From: Bacteroidota bacterium | GTDB taxonomy: Bacteria > Bacteroidota > Bacteroidia > Chitinophagales > Chitinophagaceae | DNA length: 6,161 nucleotides | Assembly (NCBI GenBank): GCA_947457085.1 | Contig: CANGUS010000111.1 | Span: 1-6,161 of the forward strand | Direction: 5' to 3' | In this document: positions 1 through 6,158 of the stretch, one piece after another | Position numbering within the stretch: the stretch's first letter is position 1 | How the letters are laid out: the number at the start of each line of letters is the position of its first letter | The notes under the pieces: model-generated | What the model was told of the DNA's origin: nothing | The model's database searches: none | What the model saw: only the letters and a program-made list of their open reading frames with translations | Translations under genes and position numbers: made by a program

Positions 1-292
1 GGAAAAAATTACAGAAGATATATATTGGAGTGGCGATTTGGAACAAATAGTAGAAGGCATTAAAATTGGGAAAGTAAGCACAGATAATTGTAAATTTTTC
101 ATTGGATATTCGGGCTGGGGTATAGGACAATTAGAAGCAGAAATTGAAATGAAGGCTTGGTTAATAGCGCATTCAAATATTGGATTGGTTTTTAATACGC
201 CTGAAAAAATGCTATGGAATGAAGCCGTTATTAGCTTAGGTAAACATTATTCACCATTGTTGTTTATGCCCGATAAGCCAGAGTTGAATTAA
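1..292 (+). CDS. YqgE/AlgH family protein, 3' part (5' end outside window)
   Basis: The frame is open from the left edge (first whole codon at base 2) to a TAA at 290-292, giving 96 residues. The TTG at 38 is an internal Leu codon, because the frame and family similarity continue upstream of it (ITEDIYWSGDLEQI). Family marks are the segment FFIGYSGWGIGQLEAEI, corresponding to the conserved GYxGWxxGQLExE block of YqgE/AlgH (DUF179) proteins, then LWNEAVISLG and a C-terminal MPDKPELN. YqgE proteins are about 185 residues long, so roughly the N-terminal half is missing through the window boundary, not through mutation. The biochemical role of this soluble family is not established; AlgH was named from alginate regulation in Pseudomonas, which need not apply here. 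A terminator hairpin lies 30 bases after the stop. The family call is firm; no function can be assigned. Confidence 0.9.
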   Translation, partial: EKITEDIYWSGDLEQIVEGIKIGKVSTDNCKFFIGYSGWGIGQLEAEIEMKAWLIAHSNIGLVFNTPEKMLWNEAVISLGKHYSPLLFMPDKPELN

Positions 293-321
293 TTTTGAAT
301 ACTTACTTCAATTATTGAGTC

Positions 322-355
322 AAAAAAAACTGTAAAATGAATTTACAGTTTTTTT
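322..355. terminator. bidirectional intrinsic terminator between convergent genes
   Basis: A perfect 8-bp stem, ACTGTAAA (329-336) with TTTACAGT (342-349), closes a 5-base loop (337-341). It is preceded by a run of A (322-329) and followed by a run of T (349-355), so either strand reads as hairpin plus U-tract. Pairing of the A and T runs could extend the stem by about 6 bp. It lies 30 bases after the YqgE stop on the + strand and 3 bases after the protease stop on the - strand, and can serve both genes. Confidence 0.85.
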
Positions 356-358
356 ATT

Positions 359-2575
359 TTATTTCTTACCGATTGTATTCTTTTTATTCGCAACAATCCA
401 ATCAGATAGTACATTTGCGGCTTCCGCTATATATGGGTCTTTTCCTATAGCTTTTAACCATTCATCATTCATTCGAGTGCTGGTGGTGTCTTTATGAAAA
501 TTAGGTAAATCAACAGCCATGTAGTTAACAGGTAATACTTTTTTATTTTTATTCAAGTCTTCCATTTTTTTAGCTAAATCTTTTGTTTCCTTCATTTGCT
601 CAATATATTTTTTTTCAATCAATGAATATCGATTGTCATCAAATTGTTGTTTCAATCGTTTTGCATTTTTAGTAATAATATTGAATGATTCATTGGCAAT
701 AGCTCGTTTTTTTGAAGCCTCGATCAATGTATTAAAATCAACGGAGGTTTTATTGAGTTTATAATCTGCTTTAGCAATTTGATCCCAAGGCATCGAGTTT
801 TCGTCTTTGCGCTCACCCATATCCATTAAGTCATACATATCTGGTAGCATAATATCAGGTGTAACTCCTTTCAATTGAGTAGAACCACCATTGATTCTAT
901 AAAATTTTTGTAGCGTTAATTTGATTGAACCAAAAGGCAATAAGGAAGGGTCGCCTTGATAAAAATCTTCTAAAGGAAATATTCTTTGCACGGTTCCTTT
1001 TCCAAAAGAAGTGGTTCCTAAAATAATGGCGCGTTTATAATCTTGCATAGCAGCAGCTAAAATTTCTGAAGCAGAGGCACTCCCTTGATTGATTAATATT
1101 GCTAAAGGGCCATCATATAACATACCTGATTCTCTATCATCTAAAGATTGAGAAGGAGCATCTTTTGATTTCACTTGTACAATCGGTCCTTTATCGATAA
1201 ACATCCCTCCAATTTCGACTACATCACTTAAAGATCCACCGCCATTATTTCTTAAGTCAATGATAATTCCTTGTACATTTTCTTTTTTCAATTTTTCTAC
1301 TTCTTTACCCATGTCAACGGCGCATCGTCTGCCATTTCTTGATTGAAAATCGGCATAAAATTCGGGTAACATGATATAGCCTATTTTTTGGTTGTTGTTT
1401 TTGATAATTGTTGATTTGGCAAATGTCGCTTCAGTTTCTACTTTACCTCGAATGATTTTAATCACTTCTATATTTCCATCTAAATGTTTGGTTGTTAAAC
1501 GCACCTCACTACCTTCTTTACCTCTGATAATAGAGACTACATCTTCAATGTCCCAACCTGAAATTTCAACTGGGTCTTCTGCTCCCTGTGCTACTTTTAA
1601 AATAATGTCATTGACTTTTAACTTACCTTCTTTCCAACAAGGGCTGCCCGTTACAATTTGTTTAATTTTACAAACGCCTTCTTCACTTTGAAGAACCGCT
1701 CCTATGCCGAAAAAGGAACCACTCATTTCTTCATCAAATCGTTGTTTGTCTTTCGGAGGAAAAAAGTCTGTATGTGGATCAAGAACATGACAAACGCTGT
1801 TCATATATGCTGCATATTTATCCGTCTCATTAATTTTATATAATCGTTTAAAATAGTTGGCTAAATTCTTTTGAACGCTTTCCTTCGATTCTTTCATTAA
1901 TGTATCGACAGACTTTACTTTTAATTTTTCATCGGTTGTTGTTTTTTGTTGCTCTTTTAATTCGGTTAACCTTGCCAATACTCTGTATTTTACGGATGTT
2001 AACCAGCGATTTTTTAATTCAGCTTCCGTCTTGCAAAAAGCTAATTTTTTCCCATCTAATTCAATTATATCATCACCATTACTTTCCAAGTTTGTATTGT
2101 TTGTTTCATCAAACGTAAATGACATATTTACTGCTTCTTTATAATACGTTTCTGCATTTTTCATGCGCATTGAAATTACTTTGTTCACTTCGTCAAATAG
2201 AGCAGTAGAACCACTGAGTAATTCATCATCAATGGTTGTCTCGTGTTTTTGAAAATTTTCTACATCGCTTTGTAATAAAAATACTTTTCCATAATCAGTC
2301 ATTTCCATATACTTGGCAAAAACTTTTTTTGAAAATTCATCATTTAATTCTTTGGGTGAATAATGCCCTTCCTTTAACACCTGCATGATAGTGAGCATAA
2401 TCACTTCATTCTTAGTAAGCTTCTCATTTCCTTCAGATTGAAAAGGAGTTACATTGATTTCTGCATTATTTTCTGATTCTCCAAATGAATTGGAGCGATT
2501 TGCAATGATTTTAAAAGAAAAAAATACACCAATGCCTATTAAAAGGAATAATGGAAGGAATGATTTTTTTGTCAT
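359..2575 (-). CDS. prc: Tail-specific carboxy-terminal processing protease (Prc/Tsp, peptidase S41A)
   Basis: A 738-residue protease of the periplasmic Prc/Tsp type, which degrades or trims proteins from their C-termini. A hydrophobic N-terminal segment (about residues 6-24) without a lipobox is a signal peptide or membrane anchor. Then follow the Tsp N-terminal helical domain (about 50-285), a PDZ domain (about 286-380, with FFGIGAVLQ and a substrate-binding fold), the S41 core (about 395-580, with IIIDLRNNGGGSL at 438-450), and the lysine-rich C-terminal domain typical of long Prc proteins (about 580-735). The serine is in GSASASE; spacing to FGKGTVQ gives Ser501 and Lys526 as the catalytic dyad, 25 residues apart as in E. 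coli Prc and CtpB. Asp512 and Gln530 sit where accessory residues of those enzymes lie. All key residues are present, so the enzyme should be active. The ATG at 2575 begins the MTKKSF signal sequence. Its cellular substrates here are unknown. It is divergent from queG across 80 bases and appears monocistronic. Confidence 0.95.
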   Translation of the reverse strand: MTKKSFLPLFLLIGIGVFFSFKIIANRSNSFGESENNAEINVTPFQSEGNEKLTKNEVIMLTIMQVLKEGHYSPKELNDEFSKKVFAKYMEMTDYGKVFLLQSDVENFQKHETTIDDELLSGSTALFDEVNKVISMRMKNAETYYKEAVNMSFTFDETNNTNLESNGDDIIELDGKKLAFCKTEAELKNRWLTSVKYRVLARLTELKEQQKTTTDEKLKVKSVDTLMKESKESVQKNLANYFKRLYKINETDKYAAYMNSVCHVLDPHTDFFPPKDKQRFDEEMSGSFFGIGAVLQSEEGVCKIKQIVTGSPCWKEGKLKVNDIILKVAQGAEDPVEISGWDIEDVVSIIRGKEGSEVRLTTKHLDGNIEVIKIIRGKVETEATFAKSTIIKNNNQKIGYIMLPEFYADFQSRNGRRCAVDMGKEVEKLKKENVQGIIIDLRNNGGGSLSDVVEIGGMFIDKGPIVQVKSKDAPSQSLDDRESGMLYDGPLAILINQGSASASEILAAAMQDYKRAIILGTTSFGKGTVQRIFPLEDFYQGDPSLLPFGSIKLTLQKFYRINGGSTQLKGVTPDIMLPDMYDLMDMGERKDENSMPWDQIAKADYKLNKTSVDFNTLIEASKKRAIANESFNIITKNAKRLKQQFDDNRYSLIEKKYIEQMKETKDLAKKMEDLNKNKKVLPVNYMAVDLPNFHKDTTSTRMNDEWLKAIGKDPYIAEAANVLSDWIVANKKNTIGKK

Positions 2576-2655
2576 TTTATTTTCAAATTTTGTGGTGTAA
2601 AGTTACGTTCTTTGTAGTTAAAAAAAGGCTAAATAATACTACGACATTTAAAATA
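2576..2655. promoter_or_regulatory. divergent intergenic region holding the prc and queG promoters
   Basis: These 80 bases separate two start codons pointing apart, so both promoters should lie here or just inside the genes. The Bacteroidota -7 consensus TAnnTTTG is met only partly. On the - strand, TAACTTTA (2598-2605) matches five of six fixed positions, but no TTG lies at the expected -33 distance. On the + strand, GTTCTTTG (2607-2614) matches only the TTTG half and is too close to the TTG at 2590-2592. Neither start codon has a clear Shine-Dalgarno sequence. The location is supported by gene arrangement; the exact elements are not. Confidence 0.4.
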
Positions 2656-3579
2656 ATGATAAACAGCAGAAATACTCAATTAATAAAAGATACAGCCCTT
2701 CAATTGGGTTTTTCAGCTTGTGGGATAGCAAAAGCAGAACGATTACATGAAGATGCCATTCGACTCGAAAATTGGCTTAAAAAAGGAAATCATGGTTCGA
2801 TGCACTATATGGAAAATCATTTTGATAAACGAATTGATCCTACTTTGTTGGTGGATGATGCAAAAAGTGTGATCACCTTATTAATGAATTATTATCCCGC
2901 TGAAAAGCAACATGCAGATTCATTTAAAATTTCTAAATATGCCTATGGGAATGATTATCATGATGTTATAAAAGAAAAATTAAGATTGTTTTTAGCTATT
3001 TTAAATGAAAAAATTGGTGACATTCATGGACGGGGCTTTGTAGACAGTGCGCCAGTTATGGAGCGCGCTTGGGCGATTAAAAGTGGTTTAGGTTGGGTCG
3101 GTAAAAATGGAAATTTAATAACTAAAAATCAAGGTTCCTTTTTTTTCATTGCTACTTTGATTATTGATGTGGAGTTAGAATATGATAAAGAATATGCATT
3201 TGATTATTGTGGAACTTGTACAAAGTGCATTGATGCTTGTCCTACAGAGGCTATTTTACCCAATAAAGAAATTAACGGCGCTCAATGTATATCATATTAT
3301 ACTATCGAATTAAAAGACGCGTTGATCAATTCAGACAAAAACTTTCAACAGTGGATGTTTGGTTGCGATGTTTGTCAAGATGTTTGCCCTTGGAATCGTT
3401 TTTCAAAACCTACCTCAGAAAAAAAGTTCGACCCCATACCAGAGATACTGAACTATAAGCGTACTGACTGGCTAGAAATAACAGAAGATATATTTAAAAA
3501 GGTGTTTAAAAACTCCCCTTTAAAACGTAGTAAATATAGCGGTTTGATGCGGAATATTAGATTTACAAATAATCTATAA
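2656..3579 (+). CDS. queG: Epoxyqueuosine reductase QueG (short form)
   Basis: Reduces epoxyqueuosine at position 34 of tRNAs with GUN anticodons to queuosine, the last step of the pathway, using cobalamin and two 4Fe-4S clusters in the cytoplasm. The 307-residue protein has the family motif VDSAPVMERAWAIKSGLGWVGKN (written in two parts: VDSAPVMERAWA at 129-140, IKSGLGWVGKN at 141-151) of the cobalamin-binding reductase domain; Asp130 fits the proposed general acid. Ferredoxin-like cysteines are at 185, 188, 191 and 195 (CGTCTKCIDACPTEAI), then Cys211 in CISYYTIE, and 237, 240 and 244 in GCDVCQDVCPWN. The ATG at 2656 is chosen because MINSRNTQLIKDTALQLGF matches a usual QueG N-terminus. An in-frame ATG at 2551 would add 35 unalignable residues and overlap prc. 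The protein is about 70 residues shorter than E. coli QueG (379), lacking its C-terminal HEAT-like region, and ends at the usual RSKYSGLMRNIRF segment, as I recall for Bacteroidota versions. No frameshift or missing cysteine is visible. Confidence 0.95.
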   Translation: MINSRNTQLIKDTALQLGFSACGIAKAERLHEDAIRLENWLKKGNHGSMHYMENHFDKRIDPTLLVDDAKSVITLLMNYYPAEKQHADSFKISKYAYGNDYHDVIKEKLRLFLAILNEKIGDIHGRGFVDSAPVMERAWAIKSGLGWVGKNGNLITKNQGSFFFIATLIIDVELEYDKEYAFDYCGTCTKCIDACPTEAILPNKEINGAQCISYYTIELKDALINSDKNFQQWMFGCDVCQDVCPWNRFSKPTSEKKFDPIPEILNYKRTDWLEITEDIFKKVFKNSPLKRSKYSGLMRNIRFTNNL

Positions 3580-3638
3580 TTTTTACTTACTCTTCTGGTT
3601 TTCATTTTTCAAAATAATAATTTAATATTGCATTCAAA

Positions 3639-3662
3639 TATTGAATCGATATAGATTCAATA
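3639..3662. repeat. 9-bp perfect inverted repeat just upstream of the riboswitch
   Basis: TATTGAATC (3639-3647) and GATTCAATA (3654-3662) are exact reverse complements around a 6-base spacer, GATATA. A further ATTCAA at 3632-3637 is complementary to TTGAAT at 3641-3646, so three alternating half-sites lie within 31 bases. The repeat ends four bases before P1 of the TPP aptamer. It could be an operator for a dimeric regulator near the promoter, or, if transcribed, an RNA hairpin preceding the aptamer. There is no U-tract after it, so it is not a standard terminator for queG. Its role is unknown. Confidence 0.5.
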
Positions 3663-3666
3663 CTAT

Positions 3667-3746
3667 TTACCTCGGGGTGTCCATTTTTTTGGTCTGAGAT
3701 TAAACCCGTAGAACCTGGAACAGATAATGCTGTTTAGGAAAGGTAA
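3667..3746 (+). promoter_or_regulatory. TPP riboswitch (THI element) aptamer
   Basis: All conserved parts of the thiamin pyrophosphate aptamer can be read in order. P1 is TTACCT (3667-3672) with AGGTAA (3741-3746). P2 is CGGG (3673-3676) with CCCG (3705-3708). P3 is short: CCA with TGG around a T-run loop (about 3681-3692). The pyrimidine-sensing CTGAGA is at 3694-3699. ACCCGTAGAACCTG leads into P4, CCT (3714-3716) with AGG (3736-3738), and P5, ACAG (3720-3723) with CTGT (3730-3733), enclosing ATAATG of the pyrophosphate-sensing arm. TPP-bound riboswitches of this class normally repress the downstream gene, here the TonB-dependent receptor 138 bases further on. The known E. coli thiM aptamer has the same order of elements. 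Identification is by motif reading without a covariance-model score, but nothing conserved is missing. Confidence 0.95.
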
Positions 3747-3768
3747 GGGAATTCAATTTTCACTTACC
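3742..3768 (+). promoter_or_regulatory. candidate anti-P1 hairpin (riboswitch expression platform)
   Basis: GGTAAG (3742-3747) pairs perfectly with CTTACC (3763-3768). After one G-A mismatch (3748/3762), GAA (3749-3751) pairs with TTC (3759-3761), closing a 7-base loop. The 5' arm reuses five of the six bases of the 3' strand of P1, so this hairpin and the TPP-bound P1 stem exclude each other. That is the layout expected of a ligand-controlled switch. How the outcome reaches the gene is not visible: only a four-base T-run follows, and no Shine-Dalgarno sequence exists to be masked. Confidence 0.55.
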
Positions 3769-3798
3769 CATTTTGTTGAAGTATTTTTTATAAAAAAA

Positions 3799-3882
3799 AT
3801 GCTTATTCCTGCCGATATTAATCCATCGGTATTGTTTAACCGTAGTGAGTTTATAAGCTCTCTGCACAAAATATTTTTGTAA
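3799..3882 (+). CDS. possible 27-codon leader ORF ending one base before the receptor start
   Basis: An ATG at 3799 opens a 27-residue frame starting MLIPADINPSVLFNR and ending at TAA 3880-3882, a single base before the receptor ATG at 3884. The same frame is open further upstream to an in-frame ATG at 3727 inside the aptamer (51 residues). I recognise no family. There is no Shine-Dalgarno sequence, and the reading passes through two hairpins. Short open frames are common in AT-rich DNA, so chance is the default explanation; the tight junction is the only reason to list it, since it would allow translational coupling. Confidence 0.2.
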   Translation: MLIPADINPSVLFNRSEFISSLHKIFL

Positions 3883-3883
3883 A

Positions 3884-6070
3884 ATGAAAAAAATTTTCAT
3901 TAGTTTGACGCTATTGTCAATTGTTGTGAAAAGCAACGCTCAAAATGATTCTGTAAAAAATGTAGAATTGCCAGCAGCTATTGTTAAAGAGCAAAAGCAC
4001 CCATTGTTAGATGAAAAAAATCTGAAAGAAATTAAAATGGATTTTTTAAAACGAACGAATCAAACACAAGACATCCCTTATGTTTTGAATGGCTTGTCGA
4101 ATGTAGTAGTTTCTTCAGATGCAGGCACAGGAACGGGTTACACCGATATTAAAGTGAGAGGCACTGATTTAAACCGTATCAATGTAACTATGAATGGAAT
4201 TCCGGTAAATGATCCAGAAAGTCAAGCAACTTATTTTGTGAACACACCCGATTTAATGTCTTCTGCACAAAGCGTAGAATTAGTGAAGGGAGTTGGGAAT
4301 TCTAAGAATGGAAACGGAAGTTTTGGGGCTTCATTGGCAATCAATAATTTAGATGTAAATAATAAAGACGCAGAATTTAATTTCTCAACCAGTTATGGAT
4401 CTTTCAATACATTTAAAACTGTTGCCAGGGCCAGTACAGGATTAATCAACAATAAATTTATTGCCACCCTTCGAGCATCTAATATTACATCAGACGGATA
4501 TGTGGATAGGGCAACTGCGGATTTAAAATCAATGCAATTAACGGCCAAATATTTAATAGATAATAATACTCAAATTGTTTTTAATTACCTCAAAGGGAAA
4601 GAAAAAACTGGACAGGCTTGGAATGGTATCATGCAAGATAGTTTGAAAACAAATAGGAGGTTTAATGAATTGGGAATGAAGGCTGATGGCACATTTTATA
4701 ACAATCAAACCGATAATTACGGCCAAGATTATTATCAATTATTTTTTGATAAAAAACTGAGTCAAAAATGGTCTATAGGCTCTACATTGTTTTACACTAA
4801 AGGAAAAGGATACTATGAAGAATATAAATTAGGTCAACAATATGCAGACTACAATTTATCCAATCCTATTATAGGTGCTGATACCATTCGTACTACAGAT
4901 TTAGTTCGCCAGCTGTGGTTAGATAATGATTTTTATGGAGGAAGATGGTATGCCAATTATTTTTCAAAAAAATTAAATGCTGGGTTATTTTTAAATTTCA
5001 ATCAGTATAAAGGTAGGCATCATGGAGATGTTATTTGGTCTCAATATCCTGTCGAAAAAGGACATCGTTGGTATCAATTGTCTAGTCTAAAAACAGATAT
5101 TAACTTATACTCAATGGCTGATTATGCCATTAATAATAAATGGTCTGTATTTGCCGATATGCAATTTCGAAAAGTAAATTATCAAATAAATGGCTTTAGA
5201 AAAAATCCAACAATAAATCACGATTTAAATTGGAATTTCTTTAATCCTAAATTCAAACTTACCTATAAACAATCTAATCAACAAGTGAGTTTGATGTTAG
5301 GTGTGGCCCAAAAAGAACCCAATAGAGATGATATTGAAGCCAATGTGAACGAGTTACCTAAGCCAGAAAAAATGACAAATTTGGAACTGAATTATATTTA
5401 TACCATTAAAAATAAATTGGCTTTTTATGTAACATCTTATTTAATGTACTACAAAGATCAATTGGTATTAACAGGTAAAATTAATGATGTTGGAGCCTAT
5501 ACCCGCTCAAATATTCCTACGAGCTATCGCTACGGAATTGAATTTGAAACTAGATGGAAACCAGGCACAAAGCTGATTGAAATAAATGGGAATATATCTT
5601 TTAGTCAAAATAAAATTCAAGATTTTACAGAGTATTTGGATGATTATGACAATGGTGGACAAATTGAAAATAAATACACGAAAACCGATATTTCATTTTC
5701 GCCTAATATCATAGCGGGCTTAACAACGTCTCTTTTTCCTTTAAGAAATACTAACTATAAAAAAATACAAAACACCTCTATTGACATTATTGGTAAATAT
5801 GTGGGGAGACAATTTTTAGATAACACAAGTAATAGCAATCGTCAATTAAAAGCTTTTGAAACAATTGATATGACAGTCAATATTCCATATCAATTAAATG
5901 AAAAACAAAATATCGGATTTAGAATTGGTTTATATAATTTACTCAATAAAAAATATGAAGCCAGAGGTGCATCTTACAATTGGAGAGAAAATAATCAAAT
6001 TGTTACCTTAAATTATTTTTTCCCACAAGCTGGAATTCATTTTATGACTGGGGTGGTGCTAAATTTTTAG
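3884..6070 (+). CDS. TonB-dependent outer-membrane receptor, probably for thiamin
   Basis: A complete 728-residue receptor that would import a scarce nutrient across the outer membrane using TonB/ExbBD energy. Residues 1-19 form a Sec signal peptide with likely cleavage at SNA-Q. VELPAAIVKE (27-36) resembles a TonB box. The plug domain spans about 55-155 (DIPYVLNGLSNVVV, IKVRGTDLNRINVTMNGIPVND, VELVKGVGNSKNGNGSFGAS), and the beta-barrel about 160-728, with KEPNRDDIE (477-485), PKPEKMTNLELNY (492-504), GLYNLLNKKYEARG (682-695) and a terminal Phe in HFMTGVVLNF as an outer-membrane sorting signal. No N-terminal carboxypeptidase-like regulatory domain of the SusC kind is present and no SusD gene follows. 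Substrate assignment rests on the TPP riboswitch upstream; TPP-regulated receptors of this kind are known in Bacteroides thiamin uptake (OMthi). Sequence alone does not separate thiamin from its phosphates or precursors. The ATG at 3884 is chosen because it begins the signal peptide. A strong terminator follows, so it seems monocistronic. Confidence 0.92.
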   Translation: MKKIFISLTLLSIVVKSNAQNDSVKNVELPAAIVKEQKHPLLDEKNLKEIKMDFLKRTNQTQDIPYVLNGLSNVVVSSDAGTGTGYTDIKVRGTDLNRINVTMNGIPVNDPESQATYFVNTPDLMSSAQSVELVKGVGNSKNGNGSFGASLAINNLDVNNKDAEFNFSTSYGSFNTFKTVARASTGLINNKFIATLRASNITSDGYVDRATADLKSMQLTAKYLIDNNTQIVFNYLKGKEKTGQAWNGIMQDSLKTNRRFNELGMKADGTFYNNQTDNYGQDYYQLFFDKKLSQKWSIGSTLFYTKGKGYYEEYKLGQQYADYNLSNPIIGADTIRTTDLVRQLWLDNDFYGGRWYANYFSKKLNAGLFLNFNQYKGRHHGDVIWSQYPVEKGHRWYQLSSLKTDINLYSMADYAINNKWSVFADMQFRKVNYQINGFRKNPTINHDLNWNFFNPKFKLTYKQSNQQVSLMLGVAQKEPNRDDIEANVNELPKPEKMTNLELNYIYTIKNKLAFYVTSYLMYYKDQLVLTGKINDVGAYTRSNIPTSYRYGIEFETRWKPGTKLIEINGNISFSQNKIQDFTEYLDDYDNGGQIENKYTKTDISFSPNIIAGLTTSLFPLRNTNYKKIQNTSIDIIGKYVGRQFLDNTSNSNRQLKAFETIDMTVNIPYQLNEKQNIGFRIGLYNLLNKKYEARGASYNWRENNQIVTLNYFFPQAGIHFMTGVVLNF

Positions 6071-6118
6071 TACCGATGCCAAGAGCTATTAATTAGAAGT
6101 TTATTGCTAACATTTCAT

Positions 6119-6158
6119 TGGCGTTCTCGAGTTATTGCGAGAGCGCCATTTTTTTTTT
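6119..6158 (+). terminator. strong intrinsic terminator after the receptor gene
   Basis: GGCGTTCTCG (6120-6129) pairs with CGAGAGCGCC (6138-6147) over ten base pairs, with one G-U wobble at 6124/6143 and an extra T-A pair at 6119/6148. The loop is eight bases and ten T follow (6149-6158). This GC-rich stem stands out against the AT-rich background. It begins 49 bases after the receptor stop, and the 48 bases between hold no other recognisable feature. Confidence 0.93.

Larger units (their letters stand above)
3580..3883 (+). other. 304-base leader between queG and the TonB receptor gene
   Basis: In order, this gap holds a T-rich stretch after the queG stop (3580-3620) without a recognisable terminator hairpin, an inverted repeat (3639-3662), the TPP aptamer (3667-3746), a hairpin competing with P1 (3742-3768), an all-A/T hairpin (ATTTTTT 3783-3789 with AAAAAAT 3794-3800), a GC-containing hairpin (CCGAT 3812-3816 with ATCGG 3825-3829), and an AT-rich segment before the start codon without a Shine-Dalgarno sequence. 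The promoter must lie upstream of 3667 for the riboswitch to be transcribed. The best -7 candidate is TAATATTG (3623-3630), five of six fixed positions of TAnnTTTG, without a convincing -33 element, so it is only a guess. If no terminator follows queG, read-through from queG into the leader is also possible. Confidence 0.6.

Noticed and set aside
38..292. TTG at 38 as the start of a short separate protein
   Set aside because: The frame is open to the window edge and the residues before it continue the YqgE family similarity, so the gene simply begins outside the window.
1392..2118. Three + strand open frames of 61-99 codons inside the protease gene
   Set aside because: They are antisense to a complete, well-conserved S41 protease, have low-complexity Leu/Phe/Ile-rich translations and show no family features.
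2551..2655. Upstream in-frame extension of queG to an ATG at 2551
   Set aside because: It would overlap the start of the divergent protease gene, cover the shared promoter region and add 35 residues that do not resemble QueG N-termini.
3812..3829. CCGAT/ATCGG hairpin considered as the riboswitch terminator
   Set aside because: The stem is only 5 bp and is followed by GTATTG-like sequence, not a U-tract, so it does not fit an intrinsic terminator.
3872..3879. TATTTTTG, a perfect match to the Bacteroidota -7 consensus TAnnTTTG, just before the receptor start
   Set aside because: Transcription would start at about the ATG itself and would bypass the riboswitch; no -33 TTG lies at the right distance, and the match is cheap in AT-rich DNA.
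4553..4738. A - strand 61-codon open frame inside the receptor gene
   Set aside because: It is antisense to conserved receptor barrel sequence and its Ile-rich translation looks like a by-product of the AT-rich codons on the other strand.
6071..6078. TACCGATG after the receptor stop, exactly complementary to CATCGGTA (3824-3831) in the leader
   Set aside because: An 8-base match over more than 2 kb is expected by chance at this scale, and nothing else supports a long-range interaction.
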